A DNA stretch of 64,000 nt from positions 30,733 to 94,732 of the forward strand of contig CAYWNA010000015.1 in assembly GCA_964459305.1 (NCBI GenBank). The letters run 5' to 3'. Both the position numbers and the translations under genes were made by a program. A model generated the notes under the pieces. It was not told where the DNA came from, made no database searches, and saw only the letters and a program-made list of their open reading frames with translations. Origin of the DNA: CAYWNA01 sp964459305. Lineage in GTDB: Bacteria; Planctomycetota; Planctomycetia; Pirellulales; Pirellulaceae. Numbering within the stretch: the stretch's first letter is position 1; each line of letters starts with the position of its first letter. This document shows, one piece after another, positions 9,354 through 18,190 of the stretch.

Positions 9354-9968
9354 ATGATCCACCCAACGCCGGCCCTGTTTGTCCTTGCCGCTGTTCTCGC
9401 CGCAACCGGCGGATGCGGATGGCACCCCCAAAACACGCTTCACGGTCCAACACTCGGCGCCCCGGTGCTCATGGAGAACCCGTTGTTTGTGCCAATCGCG
9501 GACCGTGAGTTCCTTTGGCAGCAAGTTGTCGATACGGTCGACAACTACTTCAAGATACGGCGTGAAGATCGGGTGCGGCTGGTAGGCGACGTGTTGCTCG
9601 AAGGCCGCATCGAGACGTTTCCGACAGATGGTTCGACGGTGCTCGAACCGTGGCGCAAGGACTCGACACCCGGTTTCGAGAGACTACATGCCACCCTGCA
9701 GTCCGTACGCCGCTACGCGATTGTGCGAGTCGTGCCCACGGAGGGAGGCTTCTTGGTGGACCTAGCCGTTCACAAGGAACTTGAGGATGTCGAGCGCCCG
9801 GAACGTGCCACGGTTGGGCACTCGGCGGTACGTCATGACAATTCGTTGGTTCGCAACGAGCAGCAGTCGCGCGATTCGCCGTTCACCTGGAGTTGGATTC
9901 CTGTTGGCCGCGACGCTTCGCTGGAGCAGCGGATCCTAAGCGAAATCCGGGGACGGGTAACGAGGTGA
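9354..9968 (+). CDS. Putative lipoprotein, function unknown
   Basis: 204 residues from the ATG at 9354. The frame is open further upstream, but only this Met puts a signal peptide at the N-terminus. A lipobox LAATGGC (Cys near residue 21) follows a hydrophobic stretch, so the mature protein is probably lipid-anchored. The body includes REFLWQQVVDTVDNYF, RLVGDVLLEGRIETFP and RRYAIVRVVPTEGGFLVDL, and ends in a helical segment that contains SLEQRILSEIRGR. Planctomycetes carry conserved lipoproteins with this layout, but I know of no assigned function. Its stop is about 40 bases from the stop of the convergent kinase gene. Confidence 0.75.
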   Translation: MIHPTPALFVLAAVLAATGGCGWHPQNTLHGPTLGAPVLMENPLFVPIADREFLWQQVVDTVDNYFKIRREDRVRLVGDVLLEGRIETFPTDGSTVLEPWRKDSTPGFERLHATLQSVRRYAIVRVVPTEGGFLVDLAVHKELEDVERPERATVGHSAVRHDNSLVRNEQQSRDSPFTWSWIPVGRDASLEQRILSEIRGRVTR

Positions 9969-10010
9969 ATCAAAGGCTTTACCTGATCTTTGATTCTACC
10001 GTAGTCCGCT

Positions 10011-10841
10011 TCATGACGCAGGTTGCGGTGTCGAGTTGGTCGCCATCGTGGAAGCCGTCACGGGTGGCGTCAGTCTTGTTGGCTTCTTGTAGACCGGCAA
10101 CATGATCGTAAAGGCGGTGCCCCTGCCTACGGTGCTCGCCACGCGGACTCTGCCGCGATGTGCTTCGATGATGCTGCGGCAGGCAGAAAGCCCTAACCCC
10201 GTGCCGCCCTTACCGCTTTTGTCCGGTCCCTTCTTCGTGCTGAAAAACGGGTCGAAGATGTGACGCAACTTATCGGGCGGAATGCCAGCGCCTGTGTCGC
10301 GGACGACAAGTTCAATCATGTTGCTGGTTGCATCGAAGTCGAGCTTGATGAAGACACAACCCCCGTTGGGCATGGCTTGCCGGGCGTTGATCAACAGGTT
10401 CAGCAGAATTTGTTGGATCTGATTGCCGATGGCGTTAGCCGGCGGGACGGACGCTAACTGTGTCTCGATGCTGATGCGGTATTTCCTCATCTCGCGCTCG
10501 AGCAGGACCATCGATTCCTCGATCAGGGCAGCCAAGTCCGTAGGCTCGAAAGAGTTGGAGCGGTTTCGAGCCATGCCCAACACCGCATTGGTAATCTTGG
10601 CAGCGCGTTCACCGGCGGCGAGTATTTTTTCGAACGATTTGTCGCGGGTCGCCTCATCTTTGTGCCGTAACCCCATCTTGGCGTAGTTGATGATGGTCAT
10701 CAGCACATTGTTGAACTCGTGCGTCGTCGTACTGACGAGTTCGCCCATCGCGGTCAGCTTCTGTGCCTGGGCCAGTTGCTGTTGGAGAACTGCCACTTGC
10801 TCTTCCGCCGTCGGGCCAGCGTTGACGCTATCCATAGTCAT
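10011..10841 (-). CDS. Soluble histidine kinase without a recognisable sensor domain
   Basis: 276 residues (the start could also be the second Met, at 10835). After a short coiled-coil-like N-terminus (EEQVAVLQQQLAQAQKL), the HisKA domain carries the phospho-acceptor in STTTHEFNNVLM. The HATPase domain has N-box LLINARQAMP, G1 DTGAGIPPDKL and G2 GTGLGLSACRSI. There is no membrane helix, PAS or GAF domain, so any signal probably comes through the N-terminal coiled coil. It converges on the lipoprotein gene; no cognate regulator is adjacent. Confidence 0.9.
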   Translation of the reverse strand: MTMDSVNAGPTAEEQVAVLQQQLAQAQKLTAMGELVSTTTHEFNNVLMTIINYAKMGLRHKDEATRDKSFEKILAAGERAAKITNAVLGMARNRSNSFEPTDLAALIEESMVLLEREMRKYRISIETQLASVPPANAIGNQIQQILLNLLINARQAMPNGGCVFIKLDFDATSNMIELVVRDTGAGIPPDKLRHIFDPFFSTKKGPDKSGKGGTGLGLSACRSIIEAHRGRVRVASTVGRGTAFTIMLPVYKKPTRLTPPVTASTMATNSTPQPAS

Positions 10842-11089
10842 TGATCTAGTTGGTCCTTCCTGGAAGCGAAGTCCTACATCTTTGTGGTGAACGCCATCTT
10901 CGCTTGTTTACCACATCGCTGGCGACTGCCCGGGTTGCCGATTCAGTAAGTCTTAACTTGTTGCCTAATCACCTGTTAGATGCACTAGTTCTATCGTCGG
11001 ATCGAACTGGGCAACTGAAGCCGAAGGAGTTATAATACATCCGCCGTGAATGGATTCGGCCAGGGACTTTGGCGAATGGATAAGCTGGG

Positions 11090-11350
11090 ATGCACACAGT
11101 TGAGTTACTCGAACAAGCGTTGTCGGTAGCGCAAGGACTGGGCTACAAGATCCGGCAGGAGTGGCTTGGCGGCACTGGTGGTGGAGCGTGCGAGTTCGCC
11201 GGACAGAAATGGATCTTCGTCGATCTGGCGCTGAATGCGATCGAGCAGTTGGATCAGGTCACCGACGCACTCCAGAACGATCCGGCGATCTACACGATCA
11301 ATCTCCCGCCGCCAATCAGGAACCTGTTGGGTATCCGCAAGTCCGCGTAG
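11090..11350 (+). CDS. Small conserved hypothetical protein
   Basis: 86 residues, starting MHTVELLEQALSVAQGLGYK. It is soluble and alpha/beta in character, with GGGACEFAGQKWIFVDLAL followed by an amphipathic helix (AIEQLDQVTDAL) and a proline-rich end (NLPPPIRNLLG). The composition, an in-frame ATG and the lack of competing frames support coding. I have a sense of similar short proteins in other Planctomycetes but cannot name a family. It stands alone between the kinase and the TPR operon. Confidence 0.65.
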   Translation: MHTVELLEQALSVAQGLGYKIRQEWLGGTGGGACEFAGQKWIFVDLALNAIEQLDQVTDALQNDPAIYTINLPPPIRNLLGIRKSA

Positions 11351-11605
11351 TCGTCGATGACCACGAGTTTACCTCGATCACACCCGTTGCCGGGGGGGCG
11401 GATGCTAGCACGTCCGGCGATTTCTGCCAGATGGAATTGCAGGCACGGTTCAGCGTACACCGATACTATCAGGAAAGCGGGCCGCTCGTTTGGTGGTGCG
11501 CTTTGCGCGACAGGACTCGTTTGATGAAGGCGGGTCCGGCTACGATCGCGCACTAACAGGGATGTTTTGTTCCAGGTTGCCTCTAACCACCTGGCAGGTA
11601 CAAGG

Positions 11606-14590
11606 ATGTACGTGACCAATTCGTTTCGATTGTGCGCCGCGGCTCTGCTGTTGATTCTCTCGTCTGTACCGGCTTCCGCCGAAACTGCGGAAGAGGTCTA
11701 TGCGGTCGCGTCCGGCCACTACTCAAACGGTCTCTGGGAATTAGCAGACGAAGAGTTTACTCGATTCCTCGAAGAGTATTCACGCCACGAACAGGCCACC
11801 ACGGCCATGTTCTTGCGTGCTGAATCCCAAATGCAGCAGGGGAAGTACGCCGAAGCCAGGAAGGGCTTCCTGGGGCTTCTCGAACGCGATCCGCGTCATC
11901 GTTTCGCGCGTCGGGCGGTTTTTCGCGCGGGCGAAGTTGCCTACCTATCCGGCGACTACGAGCAAGCGAGCAAAGAACTGACTTGGTTTCGGGATCAATA
12001 TCCCGGCGACAAACTCAACGCCTACGCTTCCAGGTACCTAGGCGAGATCGCCTTGGCGGCCAAAGACGCCAAAGAGGCCCAGTCCAACTACGAGGAAGCA
12101 CTGCGGCATTCTCCGAACGAACTTGTCGCGGATCAGTGCCGTTTCGGCCTGGGCCAGGCCCTTGAGATGCAAGGCGATGTGGACGCCGCGCAGCGCGAGT
12201 ACGGCATCTTGGTGGAAACAAGCGGATCGCTGGGCGACGACGCTCAAGTGCAAATCGGCATTTCGGACTACAACTGCGGACATTACGACAAAGCCGAGGC
12301 GGCTTTCCGGGCCGCGCAGCAGAAGTTCCCCGACACCACACTGTCGGCGCACATCCAATACTGGCTGGGAATGTCGCAGGTTGCTCGGCGCCGGTGGACC
12401 GACGCGACCGCGACACTTGAAGAAGCTGTGGTAAACCACCCCGACCACGCACTGACCGCCGCCATGATGTTCTGGTTGGCGGAGGCCGGCCGTCACAATG
12501 GCGATCTGGTCCTGGCAAAGACGTTCTACGAGCGCGTCGTCAGCGGATCGCCGGATAGCATCTGGGCGGATGACGCCCTGCAAGCCCAGATTCAATTGGC
12601 CTTGAGCGCCGCCGACCACGACGGACTCGATGCCTTGGTTAGGACATTCGAAGAGCGATATGCCGAAAGCCCACTGCGGTCGGCGGTCAAACAGGCGGAA
12701 GGGCGTTCGCTGCTGAACCGGAAAGAGTTTGCAAGAGCCGCGCAGGTCTTCGAGGAACTGGTTCAGGTAACGGATGAACCCGAGCCGGATTCCGTGCAAG
12801 GGGAACCCGCGCCCGTCGTGGCTCCTGAGACGTTCCAGTCCGAGCGCGCCAATTGGTATTACTTGTCCCTTGCCTATCTGGGCAGCGAACAGCACGAACA
12901 AGCCCTGCAGGCGCTTGCGAAAGTCCGTCCCCAGGACGACGAGTCGAAGTTGGCCAATGGTGTGTGGGTTGCCCAAGCGACGGCATACATAGGACTGGAA
13001 CGCTACGTCGAGGCGATTCTGCCATTGCGGCACTGTTTGGCGTCGCAGCCCGATGGGCCGGAGGCGACCAAGTGTCGTGTTCAACTTTTGGTAGCGTTGA
13101 CGCGGGGCGGCCGCTTGAACGAAGCCCTGGAAGCTCACGCCAATCTTACGGCTCAGGGCGCCGAACACCCATCGCATGTGCAGGCGACGCACTTCTTGTC
13201 AGAGGCGGCTTATGAAGCCGGCGAGTATGAAGCGGCCAAAGATCTGTTTGCGATGTTGGTCAGAGCGGGCGATTCGTCGGAGTATGCGGACGAAGGTTGG
13301 TCTGGGTTAGGCTGGTGCAACTACAGGCTCGACAAGATCGAAGCCGCCAGCAAGGATTTCGGTCATCTTGTTCAGGAGTACCCAGAGAGCCCGCTCGCGG
13401 CAGAAGGCGCCATGATGCAGGCGAAATGCCTGGAGAAACTCGGCCGTTCCGAGAAGGCGGTTGAGGCCTACCTGGTGATCGTCACGACGTATGAGGGCTT
13501 CGAGCATGCCGCCTCTGCCCTATTCGAAGGCGCACGCCTCCAGGAGCAGTTGGAACGGAAGGGCGAAGCGACGGCCATGCTGACCCGACTGGCCGACGAG
13601 TACCCCACGTTCCCGCAACGGGATGCCGCGCTATACCAACTGGCCTGGTTGCTGGTGGATCTCGATCGAGCTGGTGAGGCTGACGAGGCTTTCCAGCGAC
13701 TCAGCGACGATCATCCCGACAGCCGGTACTGGGCCGATGCAACCTATCGCCTGGCAGAGCAAGCCGCTTCGGCGGAAAAGCATTCGCGAGCTGGTGAATT
13801 GGTGCAGAGCCTGATCGACGCCGATGGGTGCGATGCCAGCATCCTCAGTCACGCATTGTACCTGAAAGGTCAGTTGGCCGCTTCCACTGGTCGCTGGGCC
13901 GATGTCGACGCACCGATGCAGCGATTGTTGGATGATCTTCCCGATTCTGAACTGTGTCTGCCGGCAACATACTGGATGGCCGAGGCGTTGTTCCGCCGCA
14001 AAGAGTACGAGAAGGCGGACGAGTGCTTCTCGCAACTGGTTCGCGAAATCGGCGACCGTCAGGATGCCTGGCTGGCGACCGTTCCACTACGACAAGCTCA
14101 GATTCTGGCTGAGAAAGAGCAGTGGAAGCCGGCGTACGATCTTGCGTTGAGTATTCAGTCGCGATTTCCCAAATTTCGCCAACAATACGAGGCGGACTAC
14201 GTGATCGGCCGGTGCCTGGTTTCGGAAACCAAATTCGACCAGGCACGCGAAAGGTTCGAGCGTGTGATCCGGTCGCCCGAAGGTGGCAAAACCGAGACGG
14301 CGGCCATGGCCCAGTGGATGATCGGTGAATCCCACAGGCACGAGAGAAAATACGACGAAGCGATCAAGGCCTACCATCGTGTCGAGAGCCTGTTTGATTA
14401 TCCACGTTGGCAAGGGGCGGCGCTGTTGCAGGCTGGAATATGCCACCAATTGAACGGCGAAGCCGTAGAGGCAACCAAGTTGTTCGACCAATTGATCGAA
14501 CAGCACCCTGAATCGGCCTTTGCCAAAGAAGCCACCGAGCGATTGCAGCAATTGGCGCTCCGGACGGACGAGACGTTAAGACTCCGTTAA
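11606..14590 (+). CDS. Exported TPR-repeat protein, first gene of an ExbBD-type operon
   Basis: 994 residues from the ATG at 11606, chosen because a signal peptide follows directly (about 1-30, ending PASAETAEE). Nearly the whole mature protein is tetratricopeptide-like helical repeats, for example AAKDAKEAQSNYEEALRHSP, GHYDKAEAAFRAAQQKFPDT and RLNEALEAHANLTAQG. These resemble the periplasmic YbgF/CpoB and BamD type, often spaced as A-x(3)-F-x(4)-YP. It lies upstream of ExbB, ExbD and an anchored toroid protein on the same strand with short gaps. A role as periplasmic scaffold for that energised complex is an inference. Confidence 0.85.
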   Translation: MYVTNSFRLCAAALLLILSSVPASAETAEEVYAVASGHYSNGLWELADEEFTRFLEEYSRHEQATTAMFLRAESQMQQGKYAEARKGFLGLLERDPRHRFARRAVFRAGEVAYLSGDYEQASKELTWFRDQYPGDKLNAYASRYLGEIALAAKDAKEAQSNYEEALRHSPNELVADQCRFGLGQALEMQGDVDAAQREYGILVETSGSLGDDAQVQIGISDYNCGHYDKAEAAFRAAQQKFPDTTLSAHIQYWLGMSQVARRRWTDATATLEEAVVNHPDHALTAAMMFWLAEAGRHNGDLVLAKTFYERVVSGSPDSIWADDALQAQIQLALSAADHDGLDALVRTFEERYAESPLRSAVKQAEGRSLLNRKEFARAAQVFEELVQVTDEPEPDSVQGEPAPVVAPETFQSERANWYYLSLAYLGSEQHEQALQALAKVRPQDDESKLANGVWVAQATAYIGLERYVEAILPLRHCLASQPDGPEATKCRVQLLVALTRGGRLNEALEAHANLTAQGAEHPSHVQATHFLSEAAYEAGEYEAAKDLFAMLVRAGDSSEYADEGWSGLGWCNYRLDKIEAASKDFGHLVQEYPESPLAAEGAMMQAKCLEKLGRSEKAVEAYLVIVTTYEGFEHAASALFEGARLQEQLERKGEATAMLTRLADEYPTFPQRDAALYQLAWLLVDLDRAGEADEAFQRLSDDHPDSRYWADATYRLAEQAASAEKHSRAGELVQSLIDADGCDASILSHALYLKGQLAASTGRWADVDAPMQRLLDDLPDSELCLPATYWMAEALFRRKEYEKADECFSQLVREIGDRQDAWLATVPLRQAQILAEKEQWKPAYDLALSIQSRFPKFRQQYEADYVIGRCLVSETKFDQARERFERVIRSPEGGKTETAAMAQWMIGESHRHERKYDEAIKAYHRVESLFDYPRWQGAALLQAGICHQLNGEAVEATKLFDQLIEQHPESAFAKEATERLQQLALRTDETLRLR

Positions 14591-14608
14591 CTCCGCGCCG
14601 GGGTGGTG

Positions 14609-14644
14609 CCGGCAGGCTCGGCGTGGGCCTCCGGACCCTGCCGG
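14609..14644 (+). other. Intergenic hairpin between the TPR gene and exbB
   Basis: CCGGCAGG at 14609-14616 pairs perfectly with CCTGCCGG at 14637-14644 across a 20-base loop. No T-run follows, so it is not a typical intrinsic terminator. It could stabilise an mRNA end or be a repeat remnant. Confidence 0.4.
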
Positions 14645-14737
14645 AAGGTTTGACTGTGGTGCTAGGAGTCGGTCGAGTGGGTGTCTCGGTCGAGAGACCG
14701 TGACACATCGCGATGCCGCTTGAGGTTTAACGAGCAA

Positions 14738-15619
14738 ATGACTTGCGGTTTTCGTCATTCAACGTGGACAGCCCGTGCACTGATGTTGATCGCCGCGTTG
14801 GCGATTGTGTCGGTCTCGGTCGCCGTACAGGCCCAGCAGCCGACGGTCCAATCGCCGGACGGCACCGCCTCGCTGCCCGATCGCCTTCAGTCGATGGCCG
14901 AGCCGATCATCTACGAAAGTCCCATACCAACAAAGAGTCTCTTGCAGGTGATTCGCGACGGCGGACCGCTGATGGTTCCCATCGCTCTTTGTTCGTTCAT
15001 CCTGCTGGTTTTCATTTTCGAACGATCGATCAGTTTGCGCCGCGGCCGCGTCATTCCCCGCCCGTTTGTCAAACGTTTCCTGCAGCAAATGCAGGACGGG
15101 CAAATGGATCGCGAGACGGCGCTTGAGCTGTGCGATCGGAACCGTAGTCCCGTAGCAGAAGTGTTCACCGCGGCTGTAAAGAAATGGGGACGGCCGGCGG
15201 TCGAAGTCGAACAAGCGATCATTGATGCCGGCGAGCGGGTGACCAACAACCTCCGCAAGTATCTTCGAATACTGAACGGTGTGTCCACGATCAGCCCGTT
15301 GCTGGGGCTGCTCGGCACGGTCCTCGGAATGATCCGCGCCTTCAACGCGATTGCCACCGCGGATGCGATGGGGCGCCCCGAACTGCTGGCCGCCGGCATC
15401 AGCCAAGCGCTGCTGACAACTGCGGCCGGATTGAGTGTAGCCATTCCCGCATTAATTGCCTGCCTGTACTTCTCCGGCCGCGTCGACCAGTTGATCGTGG
15501 CCATCGACGCGTTGGGACAAAAGGTCGTCGGCATGATTTCCGCTGATGCCCAATCGGCGCGTCTGAGTGCAACGGACCGCCCTGCCTCCCGGTCCAAACG
15601 TCGTGACAAGGCGGCGTGA
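14738..15619 (+). CDS. exbB: MotA/TolQ/ExbB-type proton channel protein
   Basis: 293 residues from the ATG at 14738. A GTG at 14681 in the same frame has an AGGAG 12 bases upstream and is an alternative start. A signal-like N-terminus (ALMLIAALAIVSVSVAVQAQ) precedes the channel domain. That domain has a first membrane helix (GPLMVPIALCSFILLVFIFE), a cytoplasmic loop, and the diagnostic ExbB core ISPLLGLLGTVLGMI with QALLTTAAGLSVAIPALI. This family uses proton motive force together with ExbD to move periplasmic partners. The next gene, ExbD, starts only a few bases later. Confidence 0.9.
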   Translation: MTCGFRHSTWTARALMLIAALAIVSVSVAVQAQQPTVQSPDGTASLPDRLQSMAEPIIYESPIPTKSLLQVIRDGGPLMVPIALCSFILLVFIFERSISLRRGRVIPRPFVKRFLQQMQDGQMDRETALELCDRNRSPVAEVFTAAVKKWGRPAVEVEQAIIDAGERVTNNLRKYLRILNGVSTISPLLGLLGTVLGMIRAFNAIATADAMGRPELLAAGISQALLTTAAGLSVAIPALIACLYFSGRVDQLIVAIDALGQKVVGMISADAQSARLSATDRPASRSKRRDKAA

Positions 15620-15622
15620 ACC

Positions 15623-16051
15623 ATGCCACTGAAAACCTACATGGACGAGCAACCGTCCATCAACCTGACGCCGATGATCGACATCGTCTTCCTGCTGATC
15701 ATCTTCTTCATGGTCGGCACGAAGTTTGTGGAGATGGAACGCGAAATGGCGGTCAAGGTTCCGGAAGTCGCCGATGCAGGAAACCTGCCGCCGGCCCCGG
15801 CGAAACGGGTCATCAATGTTCATCGTGACGGGCAGATTTCATTGGATCATGAATTCGTCACGATCGAACAGCTCGCGTCGGAACTAACGGCCGCGCGCCG
15901 CCAGCACCAGCAGTTGGGCGTTATCGTTCGAGGCGACGGCGAAGGCGCATTCCAAAACGTCGCCACTGTACTGAACGCATGTAGCCAAGCCGGCGTCTCC
16001 GACGTGGGAGTCTCCGTGACATTCGCACAGAAAGAGCGCGTCTTGAGGTGA
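15623..16051 (+). CDS. exbD: ExbD/TolR-type biopolymer transport protein
   Basis: 142 residues. An N-terminal cytoplasmic segment (PSINLTPMIDIVFLLIIFFM) contains the conserved Asp of the membrane helix that carries the proton in ExbD. The periplasmic part (INVHRDGQISLDHEFVT, QLGVIVRGDGEGAFQNV) matches the ExbD/TolR domain. It is 4 bases after exbB and about 20 bases before the anchored toroid gene, so the three are almost surely co-transcribed. Confidence 0.92.
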   Translation: MPLKTYMDEQPSINLTPMIDIVFLLIIFFMVGTKFVEMEREMAVKVPEVADAGNLPPAPAKRVINVHRDGQISLDHEFVTIEQLASELTAARRQHQQLGVIVRGDGEGAFQNVATVLNACSQAGVSDVGVSVTFAQKERVLR

Positions 16052-16070
16052 ACCCGCAAACGCACGACCA

Positions 16071-18011
16071 ATGGATAGGGTAAAGCACTTTGTTGCCGAA
16101 ATCGGCAACGGGCCCGATTTGCTATCTCAACCCCGCGCTCAGGCCGTAATGCTCTTACTCGGGCTCGGCGCGCTGGCCCTCTGTCTGCTCGTTCTGATGC
16201 TGACTCGATGGGGCCAGGTCAAACCGCTTTCCAAGTGCATTGTGCTGTCCGTGTTCGCTCACGTGTTGCTCATGGCATACGCCTATGGAATCAGGTTCCT
16301 CAGCGATACTCCGCCGACACCTCGCGAAGAAGTCATCACCGTAACGCTGGTAGCTCCTGAGTTCGAATCCCCCGACAAGGAGCAGCAGAAAGCTCCCACT
16401 CCTGATTCGGCGGAGCGAACGTCGGCGTTCCCGGCGGATTCAGCGATGCTGCTGGACTCGCCCGAGACGAAGGAGCCGGATCGCCTTGCTGCCGAACCGC
16501 AGGACACGGAACCGCTCGAAGCACCGGTGCCCGACTCTGAGGAAGAGCCGGTCACAGAACCATCGCCCCCGCAAGAACACACCGAACCCGATCTGCCGGA
16601 GAGCCCTGAACTCAAGCGTCTTGAGGTCGATACCACCGACTCCACTCCCGAAGAGGCAATGGCGACCGACCAAATCCCGGACGTTTTCGACGGCAGCGAC
16701 GACGTGCAACGTCTGAGCGACCTGCCCCTTGAGACACCAACCCCAGAAGCACTTGCCGACGACCACGACAACGCGGAGCAACCCGGCGATGACGCTCCCA
16801 GCGTGCAAAGCGACCCCGACAGCGTGGCTGCCGCTGATGACGATTCCCTACCGCTGGTGCCTGTCGTCGCGGCGTCAGTAAACTCGCCCGTCAGGAGCAA
16901 CCCCACACCGGATGCGATCGCGACCAAACGAACTGGAGACGGCGTCAACTTGCCGGCAACCTATCGGGCACGCATTGCAGCCAACCGCAACGAGATCCTC
17001 GCCCAAAACGGCGGCAGCGCCCAAACCGAAGCGGCGGTAAGTGCGGCCCTGGCGTGGCTGGCGGAAAACCAAGGCTCCGACGGGCGCTGGGATTGCAGCA
17101 TGCACGGCGGTGGGCGCGAAACGACCACATTGGGGCACAATCGCAGCGGCGCCGGCGCAGAAGCCGATACGGCAATCACAGGCCTGACAATTCTCGCCTT
17201 TCTAGCCGCAGGGCATACGCATTTGGACGGAGAGTATGATGAAAACGTCCAGCACGGTCTGGAGTACTTGCTGCGCGTGCAATCCGCGGACGGCAACCTG
17301 GCAGGCCAATCGCGGATGTTTGCGCGAATGTACTGTCACGGCATAGCGACGCTGGCACTCAGCGAAGCCTACGCCATGACCGGCGATCCGCGCATCCAGC
17401 CCTACGTCCAACACGCTGTCCAATACACGATTCGGGCTCAGAATCCGACGGATGGCGGTTGGCGTTACCAGCCTGGTGATCAGGGCGATACGAGCCAGTT
17501 GGGATGGCAACTGATGGCGTTAAAGAGTGCCGAGTTGGCGGGGATATCGATTCCAGGACAAACGCGTGGGGGCATGATTCGTTTTCTGAACAGCGTCGCT
17601 GCAGGCAGGCATCGCGGCTTGGCAAGCTACCGTCCCCGCGCCTATGCCTCGCGCACCATGACCGCCGAAGCGCTCGCGTGCCGCCTGTTTCTGAAACTGG
17701 AACTGCACCAAGCCGCCACGAGCGAAGCAGTCGCGTTCCTCATCCAAGAGACTCCGCAAACTGGCTCGATGAATCTCTACTACTGGTACTACGCCACCAT
17801 GGCCCTGTTTCAAATCGGCGGCCAGACCTGGGACACCTGGAACGCAGCACTCACGCAACGACTACTGGCCACGCAAGAGACGTCCGGACAGGCGGCCGGC
17901 AGTTGGTCGCCCGATACCGTCTGGGGCGGCTACGGCGGCCGAGTCTACAGTACCGCCATGGCAGCCCTTTGCCTGGAAGTCTACTATCGCTACCTGCCCG
18001 TGCTCGAATAG
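16071..18011 (+). CDS. TonB-like membrane anchor with acidic Pro-rich linker and terpene-cyclase-like alpha/alpha toroid
   Basis: 646 residues in three parts. Residues about 23-85 hold two hydrophobic helices (VMLLLGLGALALCLLVLML and CIVLSVFAHVLLMAYAYGI). About 90-290 is a low-complexity Glu/Asp/Pro/Ser linker resembling a TonB or TolA spacer in character but acidic. About 310-646 has prenyltransferase/squalene-cyclase repeats: ALAWLAENQGSDGRWDC, GLEYLLRVQSADGNLAG, AVQYTIRAQNPTDGGWRY, TVWGGYGGRVYSTAMAALCL. The DCTAE/DXDD catalytic motifs of true cyclases were not seen, so this is probably a structural toroid rather than a triterpene cyclase. Placement after ExbB/ExbD suggests it is the energised partner (inference). 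Confidence 0.85.
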   Translation: MDRVKHFVAEIGNGPDLLSQPRAQAVMLLLGLGALALCLLVLMLTRWGQVKPLSKCIVLSVFAHVLLMAYAYGIRFLSDTPPTPREEVITVTLVAPEFESPDKEQQKAPTPDSAERTSAFPADSAMLLDSPETKEPDRLAAEPQDTEPLEAPVPDSEEEPVTEPSPPQEHTEPDLPESPELKRLEVDTTDSTPEEAMATDQIPDVFDGSDDVQRLSDLPLETPTPEALADDHDNAEQPGDDAPSVQSDPDSVAAADDDSLPLVPVVAASVNSPVRSNPTPDAIATKRTGDGVNLPATYRARIAANRNEILAQNGGSAQTEAAVSAALAWLAENQGSDGRWDCSMHGGGRETTTLGHNRSGAGAEADTAITGLTILAFLAAGHTHLDGEYDENVQHGLEYLLRVQSADGNLAGQSRMFARMYCHGIATLALSEAYAMTGDPRIQPYVQHAVQYTIRAQNPTDGGWRYQPGDQGDTSQLGWQLMALKSAELAGISIPGQTRGGMIRFLNSVAAGRHRGLASYRPRAYASRTMTAEALACRLFLKLELHQAATSEAVAFLIQETPQTGSMNLYYWYYATMALFQIGGQTWDTWNAALTQRLLATQETSGQAAGSWSPDTVWGGYGGRVYSTAMAALCLEVYYRYLPVLE

Positions 18012-18190
18012 GCTTGCGGTTAAACGAGTCATTCTTGCCCGCGGGCGGTATATCTACTTCGCGAACTTTGCGCCCCAAACTGCCCTGTCCAAATGGCCCG
18101 CGATTTCTTGCGAAAGTCCTGCTCTTGTCTCACTTTGCCACTGGGCTGCCGGTAGAATGAAGGCTGACAACCCATTCTCAGGAGCCCTCG

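Noticed and set aside
12038..13192. 384-residue minus-strand frame inside the large TPR gene
   Set aside because: High GC with alanine/glutamate codon bias produces long antisense frames; the plus strand has signal peptide and TPR pattern.
16071..18011. Functional squalene-hopene cyclase
   Set aside because: The toroid repeats are present but the DXDD-type catalytic motif was not seen, and the protein has a membrane anchor plus long acidic linker.
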